The notes below the pieces were generated by a model. That model did no database searches. It worked only from the letters and a program-made list of their open reading frames with translations, and was not told the origin of the DNA. Positions 9,636 to 12,600 of a stretch of DNA of 14,698 bases are shown in pieces. This DNA is from Baffinella frigidus (taxonomy: Eukaryota; Cryptophyceae; Cryptomonadales; Baffinellaceae). The DNA is taken from contig MU646668.1 of NCBI GenBank assembly GCA_026770585.1, forward strand, positions 111,787-126,484, given 5' to 3'. The position numbers and the translations under genes are program-made. Each line of letters starts with the position of its first letter. Position 1 is the stretch's first letter.

Positions 9636-12600
9636 GGAGAGAGAGAGGGAGAGAGAGAGGGATAGCGAGAGAAAGGGATATATCGAGAGAGAGAGAGACC
9701 CACACACCGTACGTATATCCTTCCTACCTCTCTAATAACACTGAAACTCAACACGCCATCTTCCTGCACGGTGGACCTCTGGGTCTGGGGTGTGGAGATT
9801 TGGGGGTTAGGGATTAGGGGACAGGGTCCGCACCCTAGGGATTAGGGGATTTAGCGGTAACGTGACCAAATTTGCACCAGACAAAGCCTGAAAGTTAATT
9901 GCGTCGGGGCAAGTTGACTTTTGATGAAAGGTCCACCGTGTGGGAACCTCAAAGGTGTGCTGAACCTCTCTACGCTAGACCTGCGGGGAGGCAATCGCAA
10001 AAGTCAACTCACCCCTACCCTCGAGTCAACTTGTGGCGGAACCCCCCCTTCTGGGGGGATTCTGCTCTTACGTCAACTTTTGATTGACCACCATGACGTC
10101 TAAAGTGGCTCGCTCCGAACAGGAGGGGTTTGTGGGGATCATCCAGAAGGAGTGCTACCCGGCGAAAGTGTGCCAGGTTCGCCCTAAGCTCTAAACCCTC
10201 AAACCCAAACCCTGAACCCTAAAACCTAAACCCTAAACCCCACACCCTAAACCCTGAACCCTAAACCCTAAACCCTAAACACCAAACCCTTAAACCTAAA
10301 CCCCAACCCCCAAACCCCAACCCCCAATCCTTAAACCCCCAACCCTAAACCCTAAACCCTTAACCTGACACCCTACACCCTACACCCTAAACCCTACACC
10401 CCAAACCCCAAACCCTAAACCCCAAACCCTAAACCCCAAACCCCAAACCCTAAACCCCAAACCCCGAACCCTAAACCCCAAAACGCAGCATGCGATCGAG
10501 GACGCCACGCGCATCTGCGAACAAATATGCGGGTGCTCCCCGCATGCCCCCAAACCCTAAACCCTAAACTCTGCAACCCTAAACCATAAACCCTAAACCC
10601 TACACCCTAAACCCTAATTTCTAAACCCTGAAACCCTCAACCATAAACCCTAAACACTACACCCTAAACCCCAAACCCTAAAACTTGAAAGCCTTAACCA
10701 TAAAAAAAATAAACACGAAATGCTGTGGCACGTCCCTCAGCGCCACAGCACGTCCCTCATCACGTCCCACATGGTTTAGGGGGCCCTTCAACCCGCACAT
10801 TTGCGGTTTAGGGGGCCCTTAAACTCATATATTTGCGGTGTGTTTGGAAAAATATGCGGGTGCTCACCCTGGTGTCTCTATGGACAAGATGTACACCCTC
10901 TCCCAATCTCATCCCGCCAGGTATTCAATTTAAGTGCTCGACACGCATACTTTTGTCGTCAGAAGTTGCCTGAAGTTGCCAATTTGGCCACTTCAGGCAG
11001 ATTCTGTCGCCAAACGTATGCATTTCGAGCATTTAATTTAATTGCCTGGCGGGATGAAATCCGGGCAGAAGTGATCCTCACTGGCGTGTGTGTACCGATA
11101 AATCCTGGGGGTTCATCCCTGGAACAAACCCGCGGCAGAGGCTTGGAGCCGATTCTGGATTCTGGACCAGGCCTGGCAGGCCGCTCTGTAGCACCCGGGA
11201 TTTCGCGGTTTTATGGGCGTCTAATAAATTTTATCGTTTTGGCAGGCACATATATTTCATTGTTTTGGCAGGGACTACCGCAGACGCAACCACCCTGAAT
11301 TTCATCTTGGAAGATAACTGGATCAGTTCCTTTTCAATAGGAGGTTGAATAGGAGAAATTAGTTAGGGCATAGCAAATTCAATTAGGCCTCCTGATTAAC
11401 TGAAAACGCTAATTAGGGAACTGATTCAGATATCTTTCGAGATGAAATTTAGGCCGTTGCCCTACTCACTTCTGGGGCACGTCAGGCACGCGCCGGAGGT
11501 GGTGGTGGAGGCAGGCCACTTAGTGGTTATAAGTGGAAGTAGGCCACTTAGTGGTCATAAGTGGATGCAGGCCACTTAGTGGTCATACATAGTCTGAGAG
11601 GCGCCATACCTCGAGAGTACAAACCGGGCTGCGACGCTTGGCGCCGATCAATTATCCCGGATCAAGGCATGCAGCTCTGCAACCCCCACGATTCCGCGAT
11701 TTGATGGTATGCACTCATGTTTCATTGGTGTGGTTGATGGTATCCACTAATGTTTCATTGGCGTGCTAATATTAATGTTTCATTGTTATACTCATATTTC
11801 ATTTGTCCACTAATTGTTTCATTGGTCCACTGATTATCCCCTAATGTTTCATTGGTCTACTCAGTATTGGTATACTAATGTTTCATTGGTCCACTAATGT
11901 TTCAGTGGTGTGGGCAGGCATGCGCCGGAGGTGGTTGTGGAAGGGGCGGTCAACATCAACATCACCTTCATCCCGGAGGTCTCCCCCTCCACCCTAACCC
12001 CAATCGTCCACCCTAACCCCAATCGTAAACCCTAACCCTGGACTATATACCATAAAGAATAACCCCTAAACCCTACACCCTATACCCTAAACCTTGACCA
12101 GTAAACCCTAAACCCCAAACCCGGTCAACATCAACATCACCTTCATCCCGGAGGCCCCCCCCTCCACACGGTGGAACACGAAACTTTCATCAAAAGTCAA
12201 CTTACCTGAAGACAATTAACTTTAAGGGTTTTTTTGATGTGAATTGGTCACGTAACACCCCGGAATCCGGGGCGGTCGACATCAACATCACCTTCATTCC
12301 GGAGGTCCTAAACCCTAACCCCCCTCCACCCTTACCCTAATCGAGAACCCTACGAGAAGAGACTTTGATTCAACTTGTGACGTCGGACCATAAACTTAAG
12401 GCGTCCAGAGAGGGCTCGAACTAAGGACCTCAAGTGACTCTCCGTCCAGAGAGGGGCTCAGACTAAGTGTCTGGCATCAACATCACCTCCATCCCGGAGG
12501 TCCTCCCCTCCACCCTAACCACCCTAACCCCAGTCATCAACCTTTATTAGGTTCACGTTTATTAAACCCTACACCCTAAACCCTAAACCCTTAACCCTAA

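Noticed and set aside
9269-9769. 166-codon Ser/Leu-rich frame on the - strand
   Set aside because: It is the complement of a GAGAGACA purine array and an AT microsatellite; composition explains it.
10801-11298. 165-codon + frame
   Set aside because: It runs through direct repeats and a foldback element with mirrored arms; no domain is recognisable.
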